Source: CAYQUC01 sp048061315 (GTDB lineage: Bacteria; Pseudomonadota; Gammaproteobacteria; UBA6429; Thiohalophilaceae). From it: a DNA stretch of 64,000 nucleotides. Below, piece after piece: positions 37,342-46,717 of the stretch. How positions within the stretch are numbered: the stretch's first letter is position 1; every line of letters starts with the position of its first letter. The stretch covers positions 47,092-111,091 of the forward strand of contig JBGMRJ010000001.1 of assembly GCA_048061315.1 (NCBI GenBank), in the 5' to 3' direction. The position numbers and the translations under genes are program-made. Under the pieces are notes generated by a model. It ran no database searches and was not told the origin of the DNA. It saw nothing but the letters and a program-made list of their open reading frames with translations.

Positions 37342-38391
37342 ATGATTAACGTATCCTTTATCATGAGATTTATTTTCGGCATTGGCTTATTTAGTGTGAC
37401 TATTGCCGCTTTTGCTGAACATGCCGGTGAACATTTATACAATCAGCATTGTGCCGCTTGCCATGGTAATAAAGGTGATGGCGGCGTAGGAATACCGCTA
37501 TCATTACCGGATTTTCAATCCAGTATATCGAACAATTACTTACGTAAAACAATCAGAATTGGACGCCCGGGTCGTGTCATGCCAGCCTTTAAACAATTAA
37601 CTGATACAGACGTTAACGAAATAATAAAGTTCATTCGAAGTTTCGCTAAAGTGACAATACCTACTGAAAACACCAAAAAAATTAAAGGCAATATTACCAA
37701 CGGTAAAAATTTATATAACCAGTATTGTACTACTTGTCATGGTAAATCAGGCGAAGGTAGCAAAGGAACTGGTGTTACATTCTCAAGACCACGAAATCTA
37801 CCAATAATGCCACCGGCATTAAGCAATTCGGGATTTCTTGCAGCTGCAACCGATCACATGATTAAGCGAACACTTGAAAAAGGACGTCGTGGCACACCCA
37901 TGATATCGTTCAAGAAACAGGGGTTATCAAATTCAAATATTAACGACATTGTTAGCTACGTTCGAAGTTTTGAAAAATCAAAACCCAATATTAAAAAAGA
38001 CGAATTGAGTCCAATAATTTCGTATGAGTCGGCTTATTCTGTAGCAGAAACTATCGATAATATTAAAAGAGCGGCTATTGGAAAAAACTTTAAAATAATA
38101 CGAATTCAAACCTTAAATAATGGTTTTGCGCCAGAAGGCGAAGATAATCCGGCACAAACCATTATTTATTTCTGTAATTTTAGTTTACTCAACCAATCCC
38201 TTGCAATCGATCCCAGGGTTGGAATGTTTCTTCCTTGTCGTGTTACGGTAGTAAAACAAAAAGGCAAAGTGATGGTAATGGCCATTAATCCGCTTCGACT
38301 TAGCAAACTATTTAATAATTCCGAGTTAGATCGCTCTTGTCTTGAAATGCGAAATATCTATATTGATATTCTTGAGGAAGCAATATTATGA
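37342..38391 (+). CDS. dihaem cytochrome c fused to a DUF302 domain
   Basis: The 349-residue secreted protein has two class I cytochrome c domains, CAACH at 37-41 and CTTCH at 129-133, followed by a DUF302-type domain (about 225-345, ending in the NPLRLSKLF region). The cytochrome domains are related to those of the nap lipoprotein transcribed the other way. A second ATG at 37363 (MRFIFGIGLF) gives a tidier signal peptide. The DUF302 domain has no established activity. The gene overlaps a separate DUF302 gene by four bases and has an FNR-like box upstream, so a role in anaerobic electron transfer is likely. Confidence 0.82.
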   Translation: MINVSFIMRFIFGIGLFSVTIAAFAEHAGEHLYNQHCAACHGNKGDGGVGIPLSLPDFQSSISNNYLRKTIRIGRPGRVMPAFKQLTDTDVNEIIKFIRSFAKVTIPTENTKKIKGNITNGKNLYNQYCTTCHGKSGEGSKGTGVTFSRPRNLPIMPPALSNSGFLAAATDHMIKRTLEKGRRGTPMISFKKQGLSNSNINDIVSYVRSFEKSKPNIKKDELSPIISYESAYSVAETIDNIKRAAIGKNFKIIRIQTLNNGFAPEGEDNPAQTIIYFCNFSLLNQSLAIDPRVGMFLPCRVTVVKQKGKVMVMAINPLRLSKLFNNSELDRSCLEMRNIYIDILEEAIL

Positions 38392-38894
38392 CTCTAACTA
38401 TTAATAACAAATTTTACGTAACTAAAATAGTTTTCACCTTATTCTTGTTAATACTGTTCATAATCCAAAATAGAGTCAAAGCTGATGATTTATTTATGAT
38501 TCGCTCAGTTCAACCTTTTCCTGAGGCAATGGCATCGTTACAAAAGGCTATTGGACACACTGGTAATACACTTTCACGAGTGCAACGTATCGATGTTGGT
38601 CTAGCAAAAATGGGGTATAAAACAGATAAATACCGTATTGTTTTTTACGGTAAGCTAAACGAAATAAATAAGCTAGTTGAAAAACACCCTGAGTTAATTC
38701 CTTACCTACCGTTAAAAATTGCAATCTTTTCTGAAAATGGAGAAACGTTAATAACTGCCACAAATCCCGAACGTTTAAGCGAAATGTATCCCGATAAAAG
38801 TCTTAAGCCAATTTTTTTAGAGTGGTCAAAAAATCTAAGAAAAATAATGGACGAAGTTCAAAAAGTCTCTGACAATGAAAAGTATATCGATTAA
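38388..38894 (+). CDS. secreted DUF302-domain protein
   Basis: The 168-residue protein has an N-terminal hydrophobic segment (about 11-28) and one DUF302-type domain. Its NPERLSEMYPD corresponds to NPLRLSKLFNN in the upstream fusion protein. It has no haem motif. The ATG overlaps the stop of the fusion gene, so the two are translationally coupled and may form a hetero-oligomer through their DUF302 domains. Function unknown. Confidence 0.72.
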   Translation: MTLTINNKFYVTKIVFTLFLLILFIIQNRVKADDLFMIRSVQPFPEAMASLQKAIGHTGNTLSRVQRIDVGLAKMGYKTDKYRIVFYGKLNEINKLVEKHPELIPYLPLKIAIFSENGETLITATNPERLSEMYPDKSLKPIFLEWSKNLRKIMDEVQKVSDNEKYID

Positions 38895-38933
38895 ATAACA
38901 ATTTTTTGATTACCTCTAATTTTTTTAACGACA

Positions 38934-39515
38934 TCATATCTTTCTTTGAAATATTAGTAAGGTAGCTAAATTATTTAAGCTATTTAGAAAAGGTTTATTA
39001 TTTCCGGTAATTCGCGCAAAAACTAACGAACCTTCAATACTAACTAGCGCTTGTTCTGCACGTTCATGTGCCTCAATTCTGGTAAAACCCGACTCACACG
39101 CCACAGTGATTAAGGCATTGCACCAAAAATTAAATAACCGTGTTACATGGGTTTTATATTCATCCTGACAATTTCCAATTGAGAGCGTTTCTAAAAGACA
39201 AGACCCAAAACCATCCAGATAATGGTCTTTAAGCCGCTCTGTCATCTCATCAACGCGTTGTAAAGGTTCATTCGTGGATGAGAGTGGCGCTAAAATATGA
39301 TGCCTAAAGTGACTTTCAACTCGCTGTAAAATAGCATTAACCATCTGCTTTTTACCGTCAGGAAACCACCGTCGTAACTCGGTAGCACTGATCCCTGTTT
39401 CACAACTGATCTGATCGGTATTAATCGCATCGTAGCTATGTGATTGAAATACCATGGTTATTTTACCAAGTACCTGCTCATCGGTGAGTTTATCCTTGAT
39501 TTGTACTAGCGACAT
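38934..39515 (-). CDS. TetR-family transcription regulator
   Basis: The 193-residue protein has an N-terminal helix-turn-helix of TetR type (about 14-60; TDQISCETGISATELRRWFPD) and an all-helical ligand domain with WCNALITVACESGFTR and a final helix of typical layout. TetR proteins usually repress a neighbouring gene in response to a ligand. The neighbours are a DUF302 gene (convergent) and moaA (divergent). No clear operator palindrome was found. Ligand unknown. Confidence 0.8.
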   Translation of the reverse strand: MSLVQIKDKLTDEQVLGKITMVFQSHSYDAINTDQISCETGISATELRRWFPDGKKQMVNAILQRVESHFRHHILAPLSSTNEPLQRVDEMTERLKDHYLDGFGSCLLETLSIGNCQDEYKTHVTRLFNFWCNALITVACESGFTRIEAHERAEQALVSIEGSLVFARITGNNKPFLNSLNNLATLLIFQRKI

Positions 39516-39844
39516 CCGAGTCTACCTCTTCAGATTAAATCCAATTACCACGCATTCCAGGTGCAAATGACTACTCTACTAATCGAGGCATTTTTGTCAA
39601 GGTTTAATAAGCAGTTTAAATTTAACGAATAACGTATTTACGATTTCGTTCCAAATTGATCAAGATCATGAAAAAATATTTTCATTAAAATATCATAGAC
39701 TTAATTTAAATTGTAATGTCATGAGAAAGACTGAAAATTTTCAGGGCTATTCTTTTTCAAAATACAATATTAAATAAGGAACGAATTCACTATAATAGAA
39801 TCTGATAATAAAGCCTGACAGTAAATATAAACTCAATGTAAATT
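39516..39844. other. divergent intergenic region between tetR-like gene and moaA
   Basis: These 329 bases hold an FNR-type promoter for moaA (39656-39696). The rest shows no recognised feature. Confidence 0.55.
39656..39696 (+). promoter_or_regulatory. FNR box and -10 element upstream of moaA
   Basis: TTGATCAAGATCAT at 39656-39669 differs from the FNR consensus at the last base only. TATCAT at 39691-39696 lies within one base of the class II -10 position, predicting a start near 39703 and a leader of about 140 bases. Confidence 0.72.
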
Positions 39845-40837
39845 ATGTCTTCAATACCATCTACATTAACTGACCCCTATAATCGTACTATCGATTATTT
39901 GCGTCTATCCGTTACCGATCAATGCGATTTGCGTTGCCATTATTGCATGCCCAAAGGTTTTAATGATTTTCAGGAACCTGAAAACTGGTTACAGTTTGAT
40001 GAAATAGAACGTGTTATCGCAGCATTTGGTAGATTAGGTACCAAACGAATTCGTATCACCGGTGGTGAACCGTTAGTGCGTAAAAATATTTCGGTTCTTG
40101 CTAACACATTATCACAATTACCCGGAATAACTGACCTGTCATTATCAACTAATGCTACACGATTATCCAAACAAGCAGTCGCGTTAAGAGAAAGTGGCAT
40201 ATCACGAATTAATGTTAGCCTTGATACTTTAAGAACAGATCGCTTTAAAACAATAACATCAGGCAAACTGGAAAAAGTTATCTCCGGCTTAATGGCAGCT
40301 AAAGAAGCAGGCTTTCATCCTATTAAAATCAATATGGTTGTCATGAAAGGTATCAACGATGATGAAATTGAAGACATGGTGGAATTTTGTATTAAACATG
40401 ATTTTACCTTACGCTTTATTGAAACCATGCCAATGGGCGACACGGGGCGTGCAGCCAGCGAACACTACCTAAGCTTACAGACCGTTAAAAAACAGCTAGC
40501 TGAAAATTTTGAATTAATTCCCGGCATGATGCCCGGTGGTGGTCCTGCCCGCTACGTCCAGGTTGCTAACACTGATTTAAGAATTGGTTTTATTACACCA
40601 ATGTCACAACATTTTTGTGATACCTGTAATCGAGTGCGGTTATCTGTCGATGGCATACTCTATATGTGTTTAGGGCAAGATAATAATTACCCACTTCGAA
40701 CGCTGTTACGTGATGGCATTAGCGATAGCGAACTCGAACAACACATTCGACAGGCAATCACTTTAAAACCTGAGAAACACGATTTTAAAAGTAAGCCTGG
40801 GCAGATGGTAAGAATAATGTCGATAACAGGTGGTTAA
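39845..40837 (+). CDS. moaA: MoaA, GTP 3',8-cyclase for molybdenum cofactor synthesis
   Basis: This radical SAM enzyme makes the first intermediate of molybdopterin from GTP. The 330-residue protein has the N-terminal cluster motif CDLRCHYCMP, the SAM-binding region RITGGEPLVRK and the C-terminal cluster CDTCNRVRLSVDG with a further cysteine in LYMCLG. The end, KPGQMVRIMSITGG, contains the conserved terminal GG. It provides cofactor for NapA. Other moa genes are not in the window. Confidence 0.96.
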   Translation: MSSIPSTLTDPYNRTIDYLRLSVTDQCDLRCHYCMPKGFNDFQEPENWLQFDEIERVIAAFGRLGTKRIRITGGEPLVRKNISVLANTLSQLPGITDLSLSTNATRLSKQAVALRESGISRINVSLDTLRTDRFKTITSGKLEKVISGLMAAKEAGFHPIKINMVVMKGINDDEIEDMVEFCIKHDFTLRFIETMPMGDTGRAASEHYLSLQTVKKQLAENFELIPGMMPGGGPARYVQVANTDLRIGFITPMSQHFCDTCNRVRLSVDGILYMCLGQDNNYPLRTLLRDGISDSELEQHIRQAITLKPEKHDFKSKPGQMVRIMSITGG

Positions 40838-40842
40838 GAATT

Positions 40843-41400
40843 TTATTCTGCTAACAATGTCTTGATTGTCGATTCAATTTTTACCGCATTTCGATCACCG
40901 CTATGCGTTTCACCTACCGCAACAGTTCGAATATTTCCTTTTTTGTCAACGATGTAAAAAGCAGGCCAATAGCGATTATTTAATGCCCGCCAATACGCCA
41001 TATCATTATCCACCATAACCGGATGGTGTAATTTAAATTCTGTTACTTTTTGTTTTATAGTCGCAAGCACTTTTTCACGTGAAAATTCCGGAGTATGAAT
41101 ACCAATTATTTTTAAACCTTTATCGGAATAACGTTTTTCCAAATCATTTAGCCAGGGAAACGAACGATAACAATTCCAACATTCAAAAGTCCATACATCG
41201 ATTAATACGACATAGCCCTGCAAATCAGCTACCGAGATTGCATCTGAATTAATCCATTGCGATGAATCCTGCTGGGTGAATTCGGGTAATACCCGAGCTT
41301 GAGCGTTACTGATTCCAGAATATAAAAATCCAAATACACTAATGGTAATTACTGCTTTAACGATACGTAATAACGTCATAATTTGCTCCAACTTATACAC
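40843..41400 (-). CDS. secreted thioredoxin-like protein (TlpA/DipZ C-terminal type)
   Basis: The 185-residue protein has a signal peptide and a thioredoxin fold with active site CWNC in FECWNCYRSFPWL and the cis-proline loop YWPAFYIVD. The CWNC pair and its surroundings resemble the periplasmic domain of DipZ-like proteins rather than CcmG. A second ATG at 41379 (MTLLRIVKAV) gives a more regular signal peptide. It is convergent with moaA, five bases apart. It probably acts in periplasmic thiol redox, but the partner is unknown. Confidence 0.78.
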   Translation of the reverse strand: MYKLEQIMTLLRIVKAVITISVFGFLYSGISNAQARVLPEFTQQDSSQWINSDAISVADLQGYVVLIDVWTFECWNCYRSFPWLNDLEKRYSDKGLKIIGIHTPEFSREKVLATIKQKVTEFKLHHPVMVDNDMAYWRALNNRYWPAFYIVDKKGNIRTVAVGETHSGDRNAVKIESTIKTLLAE

Positions 41401-41671
41401 ATGAATATAGCAGCAAAGTATTTTTAAAATATCACAGCATTGTCACAATAGTTATTCGCTTTAAAAAAATAACTATCCGAAATAAACCCTTTTTAAATTA
41501 ATATAAATAACGAATAAAATAATATTTAGCAATAAAATCAATAAATTAAGATTATTCCTGCTTAAGTATATTATGTTTATTTATTAAACACTTATGCTAA
41601 TGCGCCGATATATATAGCATATGATGTTTTATTAATATTCTATTTTTACCAGTATACAATTAATCCTATTT

Positions 41672-44638
41672 ATGAAATCACAGAATAAGCCTAACCAAGC
41701 AAAATTCATCCGGTGCTATAAGGTAATATCCTCAGGCATAAACTCACTGCTGGGCCGATTCCTTATCATGGCTATTATTGTCGTTAGTGTCACAGCCTTT
41801 TTTGCCTGGTATTCCAATAATAAAATTATCAACTCAGCTCAGAATTTATCTGTTCGACTTTCAGAACGCACTACCGTAGATCAATTATTATCCGATATCA
41901 GTAATGATTTATGGCAGTTAAACACATCAATACAAGAGCTGGTATTAAGCGCAGACAAAAATATCGAACACTCAATGTTCCTGGCACTTAATGACATTAG
42001 CACCGAAATTACTTTATTACGTAAAATTAAGTTTATTAACTCCAACGATAGCATTACTGTTCTCCTTAAAGAAATCCAAAATAATATAACGAATCTAAAT
42101 ATTGAGATACATAAATTAAAATCAATTAAAGAAAATCCTCTTAAGTTATTTCCTGCAATGCCGGTGATGGTAAACCAGTTAAACCCTAACAGTGTTAAAT
42201 TTTATGCTTTAGCCACTATGGCGATGCGTGAATCGGAAAACCAACTCGGTGATAAAAAACAAAGACGTATCTACATATTATTTTCAGATTTGCGTAGTGC
42301 CTGGGCTCAAAAAATAAATGCCTTTAGAATGTTTGCAGCAAGTCGACTTGGAATTTTTAATGTTTCAATTGAATCAAATATGAACTCTGCTGTTCAGGAT
42401 ATCACTATTTATGACACTCAGATGTCAAAATATTTCCGACAACTAAAATTATTAAATGATTCTGACAAACTTGGCTTCGAACAAAGTGATGCCATCCCTT
42501 CATTAGTCCACTATAATAATGACTGGAACAATGGATTTAACAAGGTTAAAAACATTTACTTATCAAAAGATAACTGGCGATTAGACACCCCAATATTAAA
42601 AAACGATATACACCCATTATTCGCTACATTATGGGAAAACCTGGATCGTGTTAAACGAAAAATTGAATTTCAAACCCGATCCGATATCAAAACAACCACT
42701 GAAACAGCAGATGAAGTATCGAAATCGATTTGGTTCTTGAGTTTATTGATATTAACATCAGGCTTACTCGGAACCCTGGCATTTGAATTTCAGATTCGTC
42801 GTCCGATTAAACGTGTATCAAGTGCATTAAAAGCGGAAGCCGATGGGGTTAAAAATGCAAGCTTGCCAAATTATAACTTACAGGAAATTAGTGATCTGGT
42901 TAGCGCTTTTTCAAATATGCGTGATGAAGTAAATGCCAGACAGGAACGCCTGCAATCTATCCTGAATAATACCGCTGAAGGAATTGTTACTTTCGATGAA
43001 AAAGGGATTATCGAAACATGGAATTCTGCAGCGTCTGAACTATTTGGTTGGTCAGAAAAAGAAGTGCTTGGCACGGCATTAACAAAATACATATCATCCA
43101 GCGAATTTGACAATAGAGAACAATATTTAACATACTTTCTGCGTAATGAAATAATTAATATTGATAATGCTGAGCACGATATTATTGGCCACAGAAAAAA
43201 TGGTGATACATTTCACTTATCATTTAAATCCAGTAAAATGATTTTAGGTGGTCAAACTAAATACACTGCGCTTATTGCCAATATCACCAAAGAAAAAGCC
43301 ATGTTAGAGAATCTACGTTATCTGGCGGAACATGATGGTTTAACAGGACTCAATAATCGCGTATTCTTTAATGATGAACTAAACAAGGTTGTTGAAAAAG
43401 TAAAACGTAACTCTAAATACAGTTGTTCAATTTTATACATTGATCTTGATAATTTTAAGTATGTTAACGATACCCTTGGTCATGCTGCGGGCGATAAAGT
43501 ATTAGTTGATATAACACAAATTTTGCAGCATCGTACTCGCAAAACTGATTTATTAGCCAGGTTAGGTGGTGATGAATTTGTTATTTTGTTATCGGAAGAA
43601 AATGTGGATTGCGTCGAAAAAATTGCTGAGAGCTTTCGAGAACAAATCGCAAATTACTCATTACACTATGACGGTAAAATAGTTGATATTGGTTGTTCAA
43701 TTGGAGTTGCCATTATTAACTCTGATACAAAATCAACTAGCGAAGTGATGTCACAAGCTGATGTCGCCTGCCACTTTGCCAAGCGCGCCGGACGAAACCG
43801 TGTTCATATTTTTAGTGCCAAAGATTCAAGTGATTTAGAGACCATGTCATTGGACATGGGCTGGTCTCGAAGGATTAAACTGGCAATTGAAAATAATACC
43901 TTCGTTCTCGCTTTACAACCTATTGTTAATACAGTATCTCAAAAACTGGAATCCTATGAAGTTTTAATCCGCATGCGGGATGAGAATGGTAAAATTATTA
44001 TGCCATTTGCATTCTTACCAACTGCCGAACGATTTGGACTTGCTGTTGAAATCGATACCTGGGTTATCAATAACGCCATTAAATATTTAGCACAAATTCG
44101 ACAACAATTTCCTGATATTCGATTCTCTATTAACTTATCAGCACAATCATTAACAGTACCTGAAATCCCTAAACTTATTCCCGAATTATTAAATAAATAT
44201 AATTTAAACGCCAATGCACTTACATTTGAAGTCACAGAAACTTCAGCAATAGCGGATATGGGTACGGCTGTAATTTTATTATCGGATTTACAAAAATTAG
44301 GTTGTCAAACATCGCTAGATGATTTTGGTAGTGGTATGTCTTCGTTTGCTTATCTTCGAGAATTACCGGTTGATATTGTAAAAATTGACGGTAGTTTTGT
44401 TAAAAACATGACTAATAGCCCAGTCGATCAAGCAATGTTAAAAGCGATGAATGACATTGCACATGCGCTAGGAAAACAAACAGTAGCGGAATTTGTCGAA
44501 GATGATACTCATTTAGAACTATTAAAAGCTTTTAATATTGATTATGCACAAGGCTATTTTATAGGCAAACCGAAACTGATTAAAGAAGTATTCCCGATGC
44601 TCGAAAATAATATTCACCCAATAAAAAATTTATCATAA
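41672..44638 (+). CDS. membrane sensor with HAMP-PAS-GGDEF-EAL (cyclic di-GMP turnover)
   Basis: The 988-residue protein has two membrane segments (about 29-46 and 353-370) around a helical periplasmic sensor domain, then a HAMP-like linker, PAS (about 424-545), GGDEF (about 550-715) and EAL (about 730-975). The diguanylate cyclase motif is intact (LGGDEF, 632-636). The EAL motif reads EVL (763-765), a permitted variant, and DDFGSGMSSF is present, so phosphodiesterase activity is possible. Which activity dominates cannot be told. It abuts the convergent radical SAM gene with no spacer. Confidence 0.92.
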   Translation: MKSQNKPNQAKFIRCYKVISSGINSLLGRFLIMAIIVVSVTAFFAWYSNNKIINSAQNLSVRLSERTTVDQLLSDISNDLWQLNTSIQELVLSADKNIEHSMFLALNDISTEITLLRKIKFINSNDSITVLLKEIQNNITNLNIEIHKLKSIKENPLKLFPAMPVMVNQLNPNSVKFYALATMAMRESENQLGDKKQRRIYILFSDLRSAWAQKINAFRMFAASRLGIFNVSIESNMNSAVQDITIYDTQMSKYFRQLKLLNDSDKLGFEQSDAIPSLVHYNNDWNNGFNKVKNIYLSKDNWRLDTPILKNDIHPLFATLWENLDRVKRKIEFQTRSDIKTTTETADEVSKSIWFLSLLILTSGLLGTLAFEFQIRRPIKRVSSALKAEADGVKNASLPNYNLQEISDLVSAFSNMRDEVNARQERLQSILNNTAEGIVTFDEKGIIETWNSAASELFGWSEKEVLGTALTKYISSSEFDNREQYLTYFLRNEIINIDNAEHDIIGHRKNGDTFHLSFKSSKMILGGQTKYTALIANITKEKAMLENLRYLAEHDGLTGLNNRVFFNDELNKVVEKVKRNSKYSCSILYIDLDNFKYVNDTLGHAAGDKVLVDITQILQHRTRKTDLLARLGGDEFVILLSEENVDCVEKIAESFREQIANYSLHYDGKIVDIGCSIGVAIINSDTKSTSEVMSQADVACHFAKRAGRNRVHIFSAKDSSDLETMSLDMGWSRRIKLAIENNTFVLALQPIVNTVSQKLESYEVLIRMRDENGKIIMPFAFLPTAERFGLAVEIDTWVINNAIKYLAQIRQQFPDIRFSINLSAQSLTVPEIPKLIPELLNKYNLNANALTFEVTETSAIADMGTAVILLSDLQKLGCQTSLDDFGSGMSSFAYLRELPVDIVKIDGSFVKNMTNSPVDQAMLKAMNDIAHALGKQTVAEFVEDDTHLELLKAFNIDYAQGYFIGKPKLIKEVFPMLENNIHPIKNLS

Positions 44639-45283
44639 CTAACCAATTATATTATAAAGCCGTTTTTTAAAATTAACGCCATACTCTCGTGCTATTTTTT
44701 TACACGCATGTATATCGACCCCTTGCAGTCCATCGACTGCAGTTAAGGTAACATCTTCTATGTTATTGGCTGCACAGGTAATAAAATCCCGCATTTCAAA
44801 ATAAGCGCCTAGTTCTTTAGGCCGGCAATGGTAATCGTATACGATCTCATCCTGAGCGTTTAATGATATAGAAACAGCATCAATATATTCGCTTAACTCT
44901 GGGGTAATATCTTTTTTGTATTCCCGATTGGCCAAACCATTAGTATTTAAACGAACCGAGCAGCCTTTAGACTTCAAAAACCGTGCAACGTCAAGAATAG
45001 TATCTAATCGCAAGGTAGGTTCACCTAAACCGCAGAACACCACTTGTTTATATGCCGATGGATCACCAATGGCTAAAATTATTTCATCGACTAAAGGCTC
45101 ATGACTTAATATTAAAGAATGATCATCGACTATCCATTGATGATTAAATTTAGGACAAAATCGGCATTTTAAATTACATCGATTAGTAATATTTAGATAT
45201 AAATTTCCATGAGCTTGATATGCGATAGAATTACTTTGATTCTCAATTGACAAGTCCCTTGCTATATTCATGCTTTGCACCAC
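44639..45283 (-). CDS. radical SAM protein of the TatD-linked group
   Basis: The 214-residue protein has the radical SAM motif CNLKCRFC in YLNITNRCNLKC. GLGEPTLRLD and VRLNTNGLAN follow, as in the small radical SAM proteins often found beside tatD. The C-terminus is short, without an extra cluster domain. The substrate is unknown. It follows the Cys-rich gene by 21 bases, and the two share tandem FNR boxes upstream. No tatD is seen in this window. Confidence 0.8.
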   Translation of the reverse strand: MVQSMNIARDLSIENQSNSIAYQAHGNLYLNITNRCNLKCRFCPKFNHQWIVDDHSLILSHEPLVDEIILAIGDPSAYKQVVFCGLGEPTLRLDTILDVARFLKSKGCSVRLNTNGLANREYKKDITPELSEYIDAVSISLNAQDEIVYDYHCRPKELGAYFEMRDFITCAANNIEDVTLTAVDGLQGVDIHACKKIAREYGVNFKKRLYNIIG

Positions 45284-45304
45284 TGGTTAATCTAATAATA
45301 ATTA

Positions 45305-45676
45305 TTATGGTAATATTTTTACTGTTTCATTTAACTCTAAAGAAATGTTTTTAGCATGTCGTAACCATTCACATATATGACATTGGCATCTATTTTCATC
45401 ATGCTGCCACTTATCAACTTTGACACCAATAAAATCGATAGCAAAATCGAGTGCTATTTTTTGTTGCCATAATGGTTTGGGATTTTTTGATGAAAATTGG
45501 TCATTCTTAAATAACCAAAAACATTCTTTTTCTTTTTCACAAATCCGACACAAACTATCGTTGATATCTAACCTGCCACAATGTGTACAATGCTCTAAAT
45601 CAATGTTATTTGAAATAACTTGTCGCGGAATCGTAAAAAGTTCTTTTAATCGAAAATGTAAATTTTGCTGTTCCAT
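45305..45676 (-). CDS. small cysteine-rich protein, unknown
   Basis: I do not recognise the family. The 123-residue protein has eight cysteines: two CXXC pairs plus C52 in a zinc-ribbon-like N-terminal half (CTHC at 30-33, CRIC at 43-46) and CQCHIC (97-102) near the end. No signal peptide is seen, so it should be cytoplasmic and could bind zinc or an iron-sulfur cluster. Its position directly ahead of a radical SAM gene suggests it is a substrate, carrier or maturation partner. The only visible start is at 45676. Confidence 0.6.
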   Translation of the reverse strand: MEQQNLHFRLKELFTIPRQVISNNIDLEHCTHCGRLDINDSLCRICEKEKECFWLFKNDQFSSKNPKPLWQQKIALDFAIDFIGVKVDKWQHDENRCQCHICEWLRHAKNISLELNETVKILP

Positions 45677-45706
45677 AATAACAGTCTACAACACCGAACC
45701 CTTTCT

Positions 45707-45742
45707 GTGATATAGATCAAACTGTCGCTTGATCTGGATCAA
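45707..45742 (-). promoter_or_regulatory. tandem FNR boxes upstream of the Cys-rich/radical SAM pair
   Basis: TTGATCTGGATCAA at 45729-45742 is a perfect FNR match, and GTGATATAGATCAA at 45707-45720 differs at one outer base. Their centres are 22 bases apart, two helical turns, on the same DNA face. Neither has a well-placed -10 box relative to the start at 45676, so the tandem layout may repress rather than activate. Confidence 0.75.
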
Positions 45743-45789
45743 TTACTAAATTAGTTTATTAGAATTTCATGAATCGATAAAATCACTAT

Positions 45790-46614
45790 TTATTGCATTA
45801 CCATCTTCACGGCTAAAAATAGTAATAAAAATGAAAAACTTTTTCGGAGTATTTTTACTGGTAATACATGAGTTAGCTTTGCACCTAGTGGTGCAAACAA
45901 CATACTTGCAAAAGTAATACCTAACATTGATGGCCAATGAATATAGCCCGTCGTATAGTCAGGCAAACTACTGTTATTAAGACCTACTACTAAAAATCCA
46001 ACACTACCCGCGATAGCGATAGGTAAACCACAGGCACTTGAGGTTGCTATAGCTCGTCGTAACGGAACACGACACCAGACTAAAAAGGGCACAGTTAAGG
46101 TACCACCACCAATTCCGAGAATTGAAGACAAACTACCAATGATAGTGCCAATTCCTGTTAACATCTTACTTGATGGTATCCGTTGATGTGCATCAGGACT
46201 CAAACTAAACAACATTTGCATTGCTACCAGAAATTCAAAAATTGCAAAAATAGTTTTTAGAATTGTTGTTGGTAAAAAATCTGCAGCAATTGCCCCCAAA
46301 ACGGCACCAACTACAATTCCCGGAGCAAGTTGTTTCACAACAGGCCATTGAATAGCAGCATGGCGATGATGCGCGCGTATTGATGATAGTGATGTGAAAA
46401 TGATTGTCGTTAACGATGTTCCGATAGCAAGATGAACAATAATGCTATAATCAAATCCATTTTGTGCAAATATAAATGTTAATACCGGAACGATAAGCAA
46501 ACCACCACCAACACCAAACAAACCTGCTATCACACCAGCGAGTGCACCTACTAGCAAATAAATTAATACCTGTTCCATGTCCGGTGATATCGCAATCAGT
46601 TCAAACGTAGTCAT
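45790..46614 (-). CDS. TauE/SafE-family membrane transporter
   Basis: The 274-residue protein has eight predicted membrane helices in two related halves. The glycine-rich motifs VGALAGVIAGLFGVGGG near the start and LSSILGIGGGTLTVPF in the middle are the duplicated signature of the TauE/SafE (sulfite or sulfonate export) family. Substrate specificity cannot be set from sequence; sulfite and small organosulfur anions are typical. The gene is single, without an obvious sulfur-metabolism partner here. Confidence 0.85.
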   Translation of the reverse strand: MTTFELIAISPDMEQVLIYLLVGALAGVIAGLFGVGGGLLIVPVLTFIFAQNGFDYSIIVHLAIGTSLTTIIFTSLSSIRAHHRHAAIQWPVVKQLAPGIVVGAVLGAIAADFLPTTILKTIFAIFEFLVAMQMLFSLSPDAHQRIPSSKMLTGIGTIIGSLSSILGIGGGTLTVPFLVWCRVPLRRAIATSSACGLPIAIAGSVGFLVVGLNNSSLPDYTTGYIHWPSMLGITFASMLFAPLGAKLTHVLPVKILRKSFSFLLLFLAVKMVMQ

Positions 46615-46642
46615 AGCTTGGATTTTATCGATATAGTGTTAT

Positions 46643-46664
46643 GTTAACGGGACAGCAGTGATAC
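46643..46664 (+). repeat. third copy of the inverted-repeat element terminus, upstream of cca
   Basis: GTTAACGGGACAGCAGTGAT plus two further bases (AC) is identical over 22 bases to 24773-24794. Only this end is present, in the 103-base gap between the divergent TauE-type gene and cca. Confidence 0.75.
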
Positions 46665-46717
46665 ATTATAATAGTATATAGCTCCGTCGGGCTTAAAGAT
46701 AATTTAAGAGATAAAAC

